DNA of 9,532 bases from CAZUZD01 sp964624465. GTDB lineage: Bacteria; Planctomycetota; Planctomycetia; Isosphaerales; Isosphaeraceae. Below the pieces are notes generated by a model. The model saw only the letters and a list, made by a program, of their open reading frames with translations. It was not told where the DNA came from and did no database searches. The stretch's first letter is position 1, and every line of letters begins with the position of its first letter. This document shows, piece after piece, positions 1 to 6,580 of this stretch. The translations under genes were made by a program, and so were the position numbers. The stretch is taken from assembly GCA_964624465.1 (NCBI GenBank), contig CAZUZD010000245.1, positions 1 to 9,532 of the forward strand, in the 5' to 3' direction.

Positions 1-2100
1 GGGGACGCCGAGGCCGAGCGGGCGGCGCTGGCCGACCGGGTCGCGGTGGCGCCGGGGAGCGCGGCGATGCTCGAACGCCTGGGCGAGCTGGAGCTGCGAG
101 CCGGCCAGGTCGATCTGGCGGCGCAGCGGCGGGCCGCCAAGGCGGAGCTGGATGCCGTGGGCGAGCAGTACCGCGACCGCATCTTCTTCGCGACCGATCC
201 CCTGGCCCAGGCGGTCGAGCTGGCCGGCCTGGCCCGTCGGCTGGGTCGCGACGACGAGGCCCGGCTCCTGTACACGCTCGCCTTGCGTCGCAACCCCGGC
301 GACGAGGCCAGCCGCGACGCCCTGATCGCCCTGGGCACGGCCACGCCCCCGCCCACGGTCCTCGCCCGCACCGCCCCCGCCGCCCTGCAAGCGGCCCTCG
401 CCCGACCCGACGGCGCCAGGACCCCAGATCGCGGCGGTTCGCCCGCCGCCGCCTCCGAGGCGCCCGCAGGATCGCTGCAACTGGTGGACACGGCCGAGGC
501 GACCGGTCTGCGATTCACCTACGACCCGGGGCGGGTCCGGGGCCGCCGGCTGCCCGAGACGATGGGCGGCGGCCTGGCGATCCTCGACGCCGACGGCGAC
601 GGCTGGCTCGACGTCTTCGCGGTCCAGGGCGGCGCGTTCCCGCCGGCCCCCGACCAGCCGAACTCGGGCGACCGCCTGTTCCGCAACCGCGGCGACGGCA
701 CCTTCGAGGACGTCACCGGGCCCTCGGGCCTGGCCAGCCTCCCGCGCGGCTATGGCCTGGGCGTGACCGCCGGCGACATCGACGGCGACGGCCACCCGGA
801 CCTGTTCGTGACCCGGTGGCGATCGTATGCCCTGTATCGCAACCGCGGGGATGGCACCTTCGAGGACGTCACCGAGGCGTGGGGCCTCGGCGGCGACCGC
901 GACTGGCCCAGCTCGGCCGCGCTGGCCGACCTCGATGCCGACGGCGACCTCGACCTGTATGTGTGCCATTACCTCGTGTGGAGCGAGCAGGCCCCGCAGG
1001 GCGATCGGCCCGACCGGTCGCCGGACACGTCGCGGTACAACAATCCGCTGAACTACCGCGCCCAGCCCGATCACCTGTTCCGCAACGACGGCGGCCGGTT
1101 CGTCGACGTCACGGCCGACTCGGGGATCGTCGACCGCGAGGGCCGCGGCCTGGGCGTGGTCGCGGCCGACCTCGACGCCGACGGCCGGCTGGACCTCTAC
1201 GTCGCCAACGACCTGACCGCCAATTTCCTGTTCCGGAACCTCGGCGGCCTGAAGTTCGAGGAGGTCGCCGCCACGGCCGGCGTCGCCGGCAACGACGAGG
1301 GGGGCTATCAGGGCAGCATGGGCGTCGCCTGCGACGACTTCGACGCCGACGGCCTGCCCGACCTGGCGGTCACGAACTTCTACGGCGACGCCATGGCCTT
1401 CTACCGGGGCCTGGGCCCCGGGGTGTTCGCCGACCACGCGGCCCAGGTGGGTGTGAAGGGGCCGACGCGGTACATGGTCGGCTGGGGGGTCGCCTTCCTC
1501 GACGCCGACAACGACGGCCGGCTCGACCTGATCGCCACCAATGGCCACCTCGACGACCCGGGCCGCGGCCTGCCCTACGCCATGCCCACGCAGCTGTTCC
1601 TGGGCACGCCCGACGGTCGGCTCGCCGACGCCACCGCGCGGGCCGGCGCCGATCTCAGCCGCCCGCGGGTCGGGCGCGCCCTGGCCGTCGGCGACCTCGA
1701 CCACGACGGCCGGCTGGAGACACTCCTGGTCGGCCACGACACGCCGCTGGTCCGGCTGGCCGAACCAGCCGCGCCGGAGCCTGCCCGCTTACCGGCACGG
1801 TCCATCGTCCTGGAGCTGGTCGGCGGCCCCGGGCGCCCCGAGCCGATCGGGGCCCGGGTCTCGCTGGTCGCCGAGGGGCAGGAGCGGGCGCAGGTCCGGC
1901 TCCGCACGGCGGGCGGGAGCTACCAGTCGGCCGGTTCGCCCCGGCTGCACTTCGGCCTGGGATCGGCCGATCGCGCGGCGAGGATCGAGATCACCTGGCC
2001 CGACGGCCGCACGCAGGCCCTCCGCGACCTGCCGGCCGGCGGCTACCGGATCCGCCCGGATGGCGCCGGGCCGGAGCCGCTCCCCGGTTACCGGCGCTGA
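1..2100 (+). CDS. TPR / FG-GAP (VCBS) repeat / ASPIC-UnbV (CRTAC1-like) protein, 5' truncated
   Basis: The reading frame is open from base 1, so the gene starts upstream of the window; the GTG at 46 is internal and has no convincing RBS. 699 residues are visible. Codons 1-115 are Ala/Leu/Arg-rich helical sequence resembling TPR repeats, followed by a Pro/Ala-rich linker (about 115-160). Seven FG-GAP/VCBS-type repeats then carry Asp-rich calcium-loop motifs: DADGDGWLD (586-612), DIDGDGHPD (775-801), DADGDLD (934-954), DADGRLD (1174-1194), DADGLPD (1342-1362), DADNDGRLD (1501-1527) and DHDGRLE (1699-1719). LFRNRGDGTFEDVT-like strands between them fit a beta-propeller. The C-terminus (about 1798-2070) is an ASPIC/UnbV domain ending in the typical ITWPDGRTQALRDLPAG stretch. 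Such proteins are usually extracytoplasmic and implicated in binding or adhesion. The precise role is unknown, and a signal peptide would lie outside the window. Family call is confident; function is not. Confidence 0.9.
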   Translation, partial: GDAEAERAALADRVAVAPGSAAMLERLGELELRAGQVDLAAQRRAAKAELDAVGEQYRDRIFFATDPLAQAVELAGLARRLGRDDEARLLYTLALRRNPGDEASRDALIALGTATPPPTVLARTAPAALQAALARPDGARTPDRGGSPAAASEAPAGSLQLVDTAEATGLRFTYDPGRVRGRRLPETMGGGLAILDADGDGWLDVFAVQGGAFPPAPDQPNSGDRLFRNRGDGTFEDVTGPSGLASLPRGYGLGVTAGDIDGDGHPDLFVTRWRSYALYRNRGDGTFEDVTEAWGLGGDRDWPSSAALADLDADGDLDLYVCHYLVWSEQAPQGDRPDRSPDTSRYNNPLNYRAQPDHLFRNDGGRFVDVTADSGIVDREGRGLGVVAADLDADGRLDLYVANDLTANFLFRNLGGLKFEEVAATAGVAGNDEGGYQGSMGVACDDFDADGLPDLAVTNFYGDAMAFYRGLGPGVFADHAAQVGVKGPTRYMVGWGVAFLDADNDGRLDLIATNGHLDDPGRGLPYAMPTQLFLGTPDGRLADATARAGADLSRPRVGRALAVGDLDHDGRLETLLVGHDTPLVRLAEPAAPEPARLPARSIVLELVGGPGRPEPIGARVSLVAEGQERAQVRLRTAGGSYQSAGSPRLHFGLGSADRAARIEITWPDGRTQALRDLPAGGYRIRPDGAGPEPLPGYRR

Positions 2101-2165
2101 AGGGCCAGCCCGAAGCCGGTTGACGCTGAGTCCCCGTAGAGCACCGCGTCGAACCGGGAGCCGTG

Positions 2166-2627
2166 ATGGACGATTCGCTGGTCGAGACCTGGCAGATCCA
2201 TGACCGGATCAACCTGTACCTGCTGGAGGCGATCTCCGACGAGGCGCTGGCCGCCACCCTGGGCGCACGCCACCGGACGGTGTTCGCCCTCTATGCGCAC
2301 CTGCACAACGTTCGCCTGATGTGGCTGAAGCCGGCCGCGCCCGACCTGCTGGAGGGCGTGGCGAAGCTCGACCCCAAGAAGGTCGACCGCGCCGGCCTGA
2401 TCGAGGCGCTCCAGGGCTCGGGCCAGGCCATCGCCGAGCTGATCCGGCGGTCGGTGGCCGCGGGCGGCACGGTCAAGGGGTTCCGGCCGCACGTCACGGC
2501 GTTCGTGGGCTACCTGATCGCCCACGAGTCGCACCACCGCGGCCAGATCGGCTGGACGCTCAAGGGCACCGGCCGCCCGCTCGACCCGAAGACGAGCTTC
2601 GGGCTCTGGGAGTGGGGCGTGCGGTAG
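2166..2627 (+). CDS. DinB/YfiT-like four-helix-bundle protein
   Basis: 153 residues, the usual length for a DinB-superfamily domain. The putative metal-binding His triad is present: H45 in AHLHNVRLMW, and H120 and H124 in the hallmark LIAHESHHRGQI motif. This family includes metal-dependent thiol S-transferases (bacillithiol or mycothiol type) and many uncharacterised stress-linked proteins; the substrate cannot be read from sequence. It is a cytoplasmic protein with no signal peptide or membrane segment. Start choice: GGGAG at 2156-2160 lies 5 nt before ATG 2166 but only 2 nt before the adjacent in-frame GTG 2163, so the ATG is preferred. The gene follows the CRTAC1-like gene by 65 nt on the same strand and converges on the small ORF at 2660-2884. 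Confidence 0.9.
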   Translation: MDDSLVETWQIHDRINLYLLEAISDEALAATLGARHRTVFALYAHLHNVRLMWLKPAAPDLLEGVAKLDPKKVDRAGLIEALQGSGQAIAELIRRSVAAGGTVKGFRPHVTAFVGYLIAHESHHRGQIGWTLKGTGRPLDPKTSFGLWEWGVR

Positions 2628-2644
2628 GCCTCCGGATGGTCACG

Positions 2645-2654
2645 CCCGGCCGGG
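2645..2654. terminator. Possible bidirectional terminator hairpin at convergent junction
   Basis: The 32-nt gap between the convergent stop codons (2627 and 2660) contains the perfect 10-nt palindrome CCCGGCCGGG, flanked by two direct copies of GGTCACG. It could fold as a short GC stem in transcripts from either side. There is no T-tract, so factor-independent termination is only a suggestion. Confidence 0.25.
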
Positions 2655-2659
2655 TCACG

Positions 2660-2884
2660 TCACTCCGACGGCCAGGGTCCATCCTCGCGCGTGAGGCCAG
2701 CGGCGGCCAGGTCGGCCTCGGGCAGGGCGTGGAGCCGGGACAGCAGCAGGTCCCTGCCCCAGTCCTCGTTCTCGATCGCCTCCAGCGGCGGCAGATCGTC
2801 CTGTCCGAACTGGTCGCGGAGCAGGGCGTGCGCCTCGGCCACGCCCAGCTCCACGATCGGTCGACGCCCGGGGTGATCCGCCAT
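2660..2884 (-). CDS. Small hypothetical protein, 74 aa, downstream of site-2 protease
   Basis: An ATG-initiated 74-codon ORF begins 5 nt after the stop of the S2P gene. A GGAG sequence inside the last codons of that gene lies about 9 nt before this ATG, consistent with translational coupling. The product is acidic and soluble-looking, with no signal peptide, membrane segment or cysteines. It looks mostly helical: a stretch with VELGVAEAHALLRDQFG, then LEAIENEDWGRDLLLSRLHALPE, ending in a polar tail. I do not recognise the family. A predicted reading in this phase extends upstream across the S2P gene, but that extension is an Arg/Pro/Gly-rich shadow. Support for a real gene is its position, RBS and balanced composition; there is no homology evidence. 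Confidence 0.55.
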   Translation of the reverse strand: MADHPGRRPIVELGVAEAHALLRDQFGQDDLPPLEAIENEDWGRDLLLSRLHALPEADLAAAGLTREDGPWPSE

Positions 2885-2889
2885 GGGGC

Positions 2890-3729
2890 TCAGCTCCAGG
2901 GCGACCGGGGAGCCCGGTAGCCCTGCGAGGGGCCGCCGGGGACGACGATCGGGGCCAGCTGCCAGACGCCGGGGCCGCGGCTGACCCAGGAGTAGCCCGG
3001 CGGCGCGAACCAGACGCCGCCGCCGGAGGCCGTCCGCCACCGCGAGCGCCCCGAGCCCGCCTCCTCGGCCCGGACCTGCGCCAGCTCGGCGCCGGCGGCC
3101 AGGTACAGGAAGCCGGCCAGGGCCAGGTGCAGCGGGTTGAACTGGCCCAGGGCGATCAGCAGCACCGGCAGGCCGATGGCCACGACCCGGCCCACCCCGA
3201 CGGCGATCTCGGTGGCGCGGAGCCGGCCGAGCGGGCCGCTGAGCAGGGCGCGGAAGATCCGGCCGCCATCCATCGGGAAGGCGGGCAGCAGGTTGAACAC
3301 GGCGAGCGCGACGTTGGCCATCAGGAGGGTTCCCAGGAAGGGGCCGGCCAGCGGGAGGCCGTCGAGGTCCGGACCCAGGTGGCTCACGAAGGGCAGGGCG
3401 ACGGCGATCAGGCCGGCGATCGCGACGTTGACGGCCGGGCCGGCCAGGGTGATCAGCAGCTCGGCCCCGGGCGCCTTGGGGACGCGCTCCAGGCGGGCGA
3501 CGCCGCCGATGGGATACAGGGTGATGTCCTGCGTCGGGATGCCGAAGGCGCGGGCCGTCAGGGCGTGGCCGAACTCGTGCAGCAGCACGCAGCCGAAGAC
3601 CGCGACCGTGAAGGCCACGGCCAGCAGGCCGCCCTGGGTGGCGAACGCGAAGGCCAGCAGGAGCAGGAAGGTCGGGTGCAGGTACAGGTCGATGCCTGCC
3701 GCCCGCCCCAGTCGCCAGGATCGGAACAT
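2890..3729 (-). CDS. SpoIVFB-like site-2 protease (peptidase M50), no CBS domains
   Basis: 279 residues from ATG 3729. This is an integral-membrane zinc metalloprotease performing intramembrane cleavage. The zinc motif HEFGH is at residues 51-55 in the second hydrophobic segment. The second signature NLLPAFPMDGGR is at 146-157, with D154 the expected third zinc ligand. The segments at about 18-35, 36-60, 90-116, 130-150 and 175-215 are hydrophobic, and GGVARLERVPKAPGAE (75-90) matches the loop typical of this subgroup (M50B, SpoIVFB/Rip3-like). Many relatives carry C-terminal CBS domains; this one ends instead in a Gly/Pro/Trp-rich tail of about 55 residues. The substrate is unknown and no sigma or anti-sigma partner is nearby. 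AAAGGA about 12 nt upstream is the likely RBS and sits inside an inverted repeat. Downstream lies a tightly spaced small ORF. Confidence 0.92.
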   Translation of the reverse strand: MFRSWRLGRAAGIDLYLHPTFLLLLAFAFATQGGLLAVAFTVAVFGCVLLHEFGHALTARAFGIPTQDITLYPIGGVARLERVPKAPGAELLITLAGPAVNVAIAGLIAVALPFVSHLGPDLDGLPLAGPFLGTLLMANVALAVFNLLPAFPMDGGRIFRALLSGPLGRLRATEIAVGVGRVVAIGLPVLLIALGQFNPLHLALAGFLYLAAGAELAQVRAEEAGSGRSRWRTASGGGVWFAPPGYSWVSRGPGVWQLAPIVVPGGPSQGYRAPRSPWS

Positions 3730-3732
3730 GGT

Positions 3733-3785
3733 GGGCGAACGTCCTTTCTCGTCCCGGGAACATCCCCGGTACAGGTCGTTCGCCC
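3733..3785 (-). promoter_or_regulatory. Candidate 5'-leader stem-loop enclosing the RBS of the site-2 protease gene
   Basis: In the sense of the S2P mRNA, GGGCGAACG (3785-3777) and CGTTCGCCC (3741-3733) form a perfect 9-bp inverted repeat separated by 35 nt. Inside lies a second stem, CCGGG (3769-3765) with CCCGG (3758-3754). The Shine-Dalgarno-like AAAGGA directly abuts the 3' arm, and the ATG follows that arm after only 3 nt. Folding would hold the stretch between RBS and start codon in duplex. As DNA it could also be an operator. The repeat is seen directly; a regulatory role is inferred. Confidence 0.4.
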
Positions 3786-3840
3786 GCGAAGGGTCGTCTG
3801 TTCAGCGAAATCGGCGCCGGTCGCCCCGGATTGCTCGCCC

Positions 3841-3850
3841 CGGGCGCCCG
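3841..3850. repeat. 10-bp palindrome just after the M24-like stop codon
   Basis: CGGGCGCCCG is a perfect palindrome lying 2 nt beyond the stop of the M24-like gene, within the 122-nt gap before the S2P gene. It could contribute to a weak terminator, but there is no T-tract, and such palindromes are expected fairly often at this GC content. Confidence 0.2.
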
Positions 3851-3851
3851 C

Positions 3852-5117
3852 TCAGCGCTCCAGGATGCCGGGGCGGATCACGGTCAGGCCCTTGACCATG
3901 ACCTCCAGCTTCGGCCAGTTCTGGGCCTCGGTGACCACCTCGTAGCCGCGGCCGTCGACGACCACGGTATCCTCCGACCGGGCCGGGCCCACGCTCGGGC
4001 TCCAGCGGACCGGCATGCCGTGCTGGAAGCTCAGCGGGCTGTCGGGCCGGAGCGGGGCCTCGCGGGGGTGGTAGCCGATGACGTGCCCCTGGTGATCGAG
4101 CGTCCACTCGTCGGGCCGGCCGTACTTCTCGTAGATCCGACGGGCGCGGCGGAAGACCGAGCCGACGGTCGCCTCGGGTCGCGAGAAGAAGATGCAGGTG
4201 GCGTCGACCATCGCCGCCAGCGCGTGGGCGTCGCGGAGCGCCGGGGCCGCACGTCCCAGCACGACCGTGCGGGTGGCGGCGGCGCACAGGCCGTGGCGGC
4301 GGCCCACGGCGGTGAGGGTGGCGACCGATCGGATCGGTGCGGCCTTGAACGTCGGCTGCCGGTAGCGCTCGCGCCGCCCGTCGCCGGCGACCCGCAGGTC
4401 CAGCGGCACGATGCCCTCGCGCATCAGGCGGTGCGCCAGATGGCCGGCCAGGTCGCTCTCGGTCTCCTCCGGCTCGAAGTTCCGGCAGGTGGCCTCGAGC
4501 GCGAAGGCCAGGGCCCGACCCAGCTCGCGGAGCCGCTGCCGCTCCAGCGGCCGGAGCGGGAACCGCAGGGCCCGCAGCCGCTCGCGTTCGACGGTGGTGC
4601 CGGGCAGCGGCAGGTCCGAGGCCAGCCGCTTCTGATGGCCCAGCTCGGCCACGACGCGGGTCAGATCCTCGTGCCAGGGTCGCTCCTTGAGCTGGAAGCC
4701 CAGGCCGGCGACTTCCTCCTCGAAGATGCGGGCGGTCTGCACGTTGTCGCAGACGACCGCGCGGCTCCGCGCGTTGACGAATAGCAGGGCCGCCGACTGC
4801 TCGCTCCCCAGCGCCTCCGCCGCCTCACCGCCGCAGGTGAACCAGGCGAAGGAATCGGCCAGGCCCAGCACCAGGCCGTCGTAGCCGTACTGCTCCAGGA
4901 ACTCGACGACCCGGCCGTGGCGGTCCTCGACCTCGGCCCGGCGGGCGGCCAGCGTCGGGTCGCGGTGATCGAGCGCCGGATCGCCGGGCGTCGGCGCTCC
5001 CGCGGCCGCGCGATCGCCGGGCACCAGGAGCACGCGGTCGTCCGGCTCCGTCCGGGGCAGCGGCTCGGCGAAGATCGTCAGGTCGGTATTGAGCTCAAAA
5101 TCCGAGGTGGACGCCAT
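3852..5117 (-). CDS. M24/creatinase-fold (Xaa-Pro peptidase-like) protein lacking canonical metal ligands
   Basis: 421 residues from ATG 5117. A GGGGGAG element 6 nt upstream decides this start over the in-frame TTG at 5147. Residues about 60-175 resemble a creatinase/prolidase N-terminal domain (GLVLGLADSFAWFTCGG at 81-97). Residues about 185-405 match the M24 pita-bread fold, including ATRTVVLG (281-288), DHQGHVIGYHPRE (341-353) and the SEDTVVV strand (381-387). Aligned by eye to aminopeptidase P, the five metal ligands Asp-Asp-His-Glu-Glu become A270, A280, H345, S373 and E382, so only two remain. From memory, a subfamily annotated as M24 peptidases shares the ARRHGL...TR and WxxxHQG patterns and is similarly degenerate. 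Metal-dependent peptidase activity is therefore doubtful. It may bind a ligand or use other chemistry. It has no signal peptide and is probably cytoplasmic. Confidence 0.82.
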   Translation of the reverse strand: MASTSDFELNTDLTIFAEPLPRTEPDDRVLLVPGDRAAAGAPTPGDPALDHRDPTLAARRAEVEDRHGRVVEFLEQYGYDGLVLGLADSFAWFTCGGEAAEALGSEQSAALLFVNARSRAVVCDNVQTARIFEEEVAGLGFQLKERPWHEDLTRVVAELGHQKRLASDLPLPGTTVERERLRALRFPLRPLERQRLRELGRALAFALEATCRNFEPEETESDLAGHLAHRLMREGIVPLDLRVAGDGRRERYRQPTFKAAPIRSVATLTAVGRRHGLCAAATRTVVLGRAAPALRDAHALAAMVDATCIFFSRPEATVGSVFRRARRIYEKYGRPDEWTLDHQGHVIGYHPREAPLRPDSPLSFQHGMPVRWSPSVGPARSEDTVVVDGRGYEVVTEAQNWPKLEVMVKGLTVIRPGILER

Positions 5118-5246
5118 CGTCGACTCCCCCGCGGCATGAGCGGACAACCGCGGTGCTCATCAGGTGCTCGAGTTCGGAGTGAGCCGAAGCGCCGTTGGGG
5201 ACCGGGCGTGGCCATCCAGGGAAGGGGGGCCGGGCCGAAGCAGCGA

Positions 5247-5262
5247 CTGGCGACGTCGCCAG
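5247..5262. repeat. Perfect 16-bp palindrome CTGGCGACGTCGCCAG
   Basis: The two halves are exact reverse complements with no spacer. It lies about 130 bp upstream of the M24-like start and 70 bp downstream of the hydrolase stop. Dyads of this size can be operator sites for dimeric regulators. No neighbouring DNA-binding regulator is available to pair it with, and the assignment is tentative. Confidence 0.35.
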
Positions 5263-5301
5263 GGGTGCCCATCCGTGCCCGGGACAGCAGGGGTTCCAGC
5301 C

Positions 5302-5316
5302 AGGAGCCCAGCTCCT
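5302..5316 (-). terminator. Small hairpin downstream of the hydrolase gene
   Basis: AGGAGC and GCTCCT form a 6-bp stem with a 3-nt loop, starting 16 nt past the hydrolase stop codon in the direction of transcription. No U-tract follows, so this is at most a weak or factor-assisted terminator. Confidence 0.25.
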
Positions 5317-5332
5317 CGACGGGATGAGCCAG

Positions 5333-6304
5333 CTACGGTGCGGCCAGCCAGTTGTGACGGTGGCCGGAGGGCCGTTTCGCAGCGGCTCCGTCTCGATCGT
5401 CCCAGGCGGCCCGCACGAACGCAAGGATCTCGGGCAGCAGGTCGCGGCCGGCGACCGTGAGCCCGAAGCCGTGCCCGGCCCCCTCGACGAGGACCAGCCG
5501 GCCGGGGACTCCGGCCCGATCGAGCGCCGCGGCGAGCGTCCGCCCCTGGTCCGGAGGGACGGTCGGATCGGCCGTGCCATAGAGCAGCAGCATGGGGGAC
5601 GAGGCCGAGGTCACCCGGTGCGCGGGGGAGGCCGCCCGGGCGAGCCCCGGCACGCGGTCCGGGGCGCGGCCCAGCAGGAACCGCACCGCCTCGCCGGCGA
5701 TCGGCCGGTTGGCCAGGGCGGCGAGGTCCGTTGGTCCATAGAAATCCACCGAGGCCGTGACCGCCCCCGAGGCCCCCAGCAGGGCCGCCAGATGACCGCC
5801 GGCAGAAGCGCCCACTGCGGCCACCCGGTGGGGGTCCAGGTCGTACTCGCCGGCGTGCGCGTGCAGCCAGCCGAGGGCAGCCTGGAGGTCGTCGAGGTTG
5901 CCGGGCCAGCTCGGGGCGCCCGGCCGCGAGAGCCGGTAGTCCACGGCCGCGACCGCGACGCCGTGCCGGGCAAACCGGGACATCATTTGCCCGTAGCTGG
6001 TGCGCGAGCCGCCCCGCCAGCCGCCGCCGTGGATGGCCAGGATCACGGGGAAGCCACCCGAGGGCGCCGGCCCCTCGGGCAGATAGAGGTCGAGGCGCAG
6101 CGTCCGATCCCCGGCAACGCCGTACGGGATCTCGACGAACCTCACCACCCCCGGCAGCACGGCGGGACGACCGGCCTCGACCGCGCCCAGGCCGAGCCCA
6201 AGGCCAGCCAGGGCGACCCACGCCAGCCGACGCGCCGCGGGCAGCAGCCGGCCGAGCACGGCCGGGAGCGGGAAACCAGGGCGAGTCCGCGGCAACGTGG
6301 CCAT
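5333..6304 (-). CDS. Secreted alpha/beta-hydrolase (BD-FAE / HSL-like esterase family)
   Basis: 323 residues from ATG 6304. The N-terminus looks like a signal peptide: an Arg-containing n-region, hydrophobic LAWVALAGLGLGLG (27-40) and a likely AVEA cleavage site (41-44), so the enzyme is probably exported. The fold signatures are in order: HGGGW oxyanion motif (92-96), GASAG nucleophile elbow with S167 (165-169), acid D246 in YGTADPTVPP, and H278 in GAGHGF. This is a complete Ser-Asp-His triad. Relatives hydrolyse carboxyl esters, including acetyl or feruloyl groups on polysaccharides; the substrate here cannot be specified. An upstream in-frame ATG (6349) is less likely because it would put a non-typical extension before the signal peptide and sits in the candidate -10 box. 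The RBS is weak. Downstream on the same strand is the M24-like gene after 215 nt. Confidence 0.9.
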   Translation of the reverse strand: MATLPRTRPGFPLPAVLGRLLPAARRLAWVALAGLGLGLGAVEAGRPAVLPGVVRFVEIPYGVAGDRTLRLDLYLPEGPAPSGGFPVILAIHGGGWRGGSRTSYGQMMSRFARHGVAVAAVDYRLSRPGAPSWPGNLDDLQAALGWLHAHAGEYDLDPHRVAAVGASAGGHLAALLGASGAVTASVDFYGPTDLAALANRPIAGEAVRFLLGRAPDRVPGLARAASPAHRVTSASSPMLLLYGTADPTVPPDQGRTLAAALDRAGVPGRLVLVEGAGHGFGLTVAGRDLLPEILAFVRAAWDDRDGAAAKRPSGHRHNWLAAP

Positions 6305-6580
6305 GAAGACGTTTGATCCCGGGTGTCGACTCGAGGCGTGCCACTGCATCGTACGGGCGGTGCCGGCGCCTCGGCAATGCGGCGAGCTCCGACGACCGGG
6401 CCGGTCGTCCGGCCTGTGCGGATCGGGCGCACCGGGCCATCCTGGCCCGCCCACACACCAGGGCCGTGGTCGGGCCGCGGCACGGCGATTGCGGTCACTG
6501 GTCCTGGATTGGCGGGGCGCCGGGCCCCCGAGCCATCGAGTCGCGGTCTGGGGCATGGCAGGCGAGAGCCAGGGGGCCCA
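6305..6580. other. Divergent intergenic region between hydrolase and receiver genes
   Basis: These 276 nt separate divergently transcribed genes and should hold promoters for both. A GC-rich hairpin, CGGGCC (6433-6438) with GGCCCG (6444-6449) and a 5-nt loop, lies near the middle. Frames running through it are rich in Arg, Pro and Gly and do not look like protein. Confidence 0.45.
6348..6377 (-). promoter_or_regulatory. Possible sigma70-type promoter for the hydrolase gene
   Basis: On the minus strand TTGCCG (6377-6372) and TACGAT (6353-6348) are separated by 18 nt. Transcription would start near 6341 and leave a leader of roughly 37 nt before ATG 6304. The match to the consensus is partial (3/6 and 4/6), and planctomycete promoters are poorly defined, so confidence is low. 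Confidence 0.25.

Larger units (their letters stand above)
5118..5332. other. Intergenic region between hydrolase and M24-like gene
   Basis: This 215-nt stretch has no ORF with protein-like composition. It holds the M24-like RBS at its left end, a 16-bp palindrome (5247-5262) and a small hairpin (5302-5316). No confident promoter hexamers were found. It probably contains the promoter of the M24-like gene and the 3' end of the hydrolase transcript. Confidence 0.5.

Noticed and set aside
816..2123. Long plus-strand reading frame in another phase over the CRTAC1-like gene
   Set aside because: It is overwhelmingly Arg/Pro/Gly and lies over a frame with clear FG-GAP and ASPIC motifs; it is a GC-bias shadow.
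2640..2661. Direct repeats of GGTCACG as a possible attachment site or operator
   Set aside because: Only 7 nt long, with no integrase, mobile gene or regulator nearby; more simply part of the convergent junction.
2660..3763. 367-codon minus-strand frame covering the site-2 protease
   Set aside because: Only its last 74 codons look like protein. The upstream part is an Arg/Pro-rich shadow of the protease gene in a different phase.
3127..3945. Antisense reading frames over the site-2 protease gene
   Set aside because: Gln/Gly/Arg-rich composition mirrors the codon usage of the opposite strand; no domain or RBS.
3831..4784. 317-codon plus-strand frame antisense to the M24-like gene
   Set aside because: Low-complexity shadow frame; the minus-strand frame has recognisable M24-fold motifs and a strong RBS.
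6433..6449. Hairpin CGGGCC/GGCCCG as a regulatory element between the divergent genes
   Set aside because: A 6-bp GC stem is expected often at this base composition, and nothing ties it to either promoter.
5160..6458. 432-codon minus-strand frame over the hydrolase
   Set aside because: Gly/Arg/Pro-rich, out of phase with the frame containing the HGGGW, GASAG and GAGHGF motifs.
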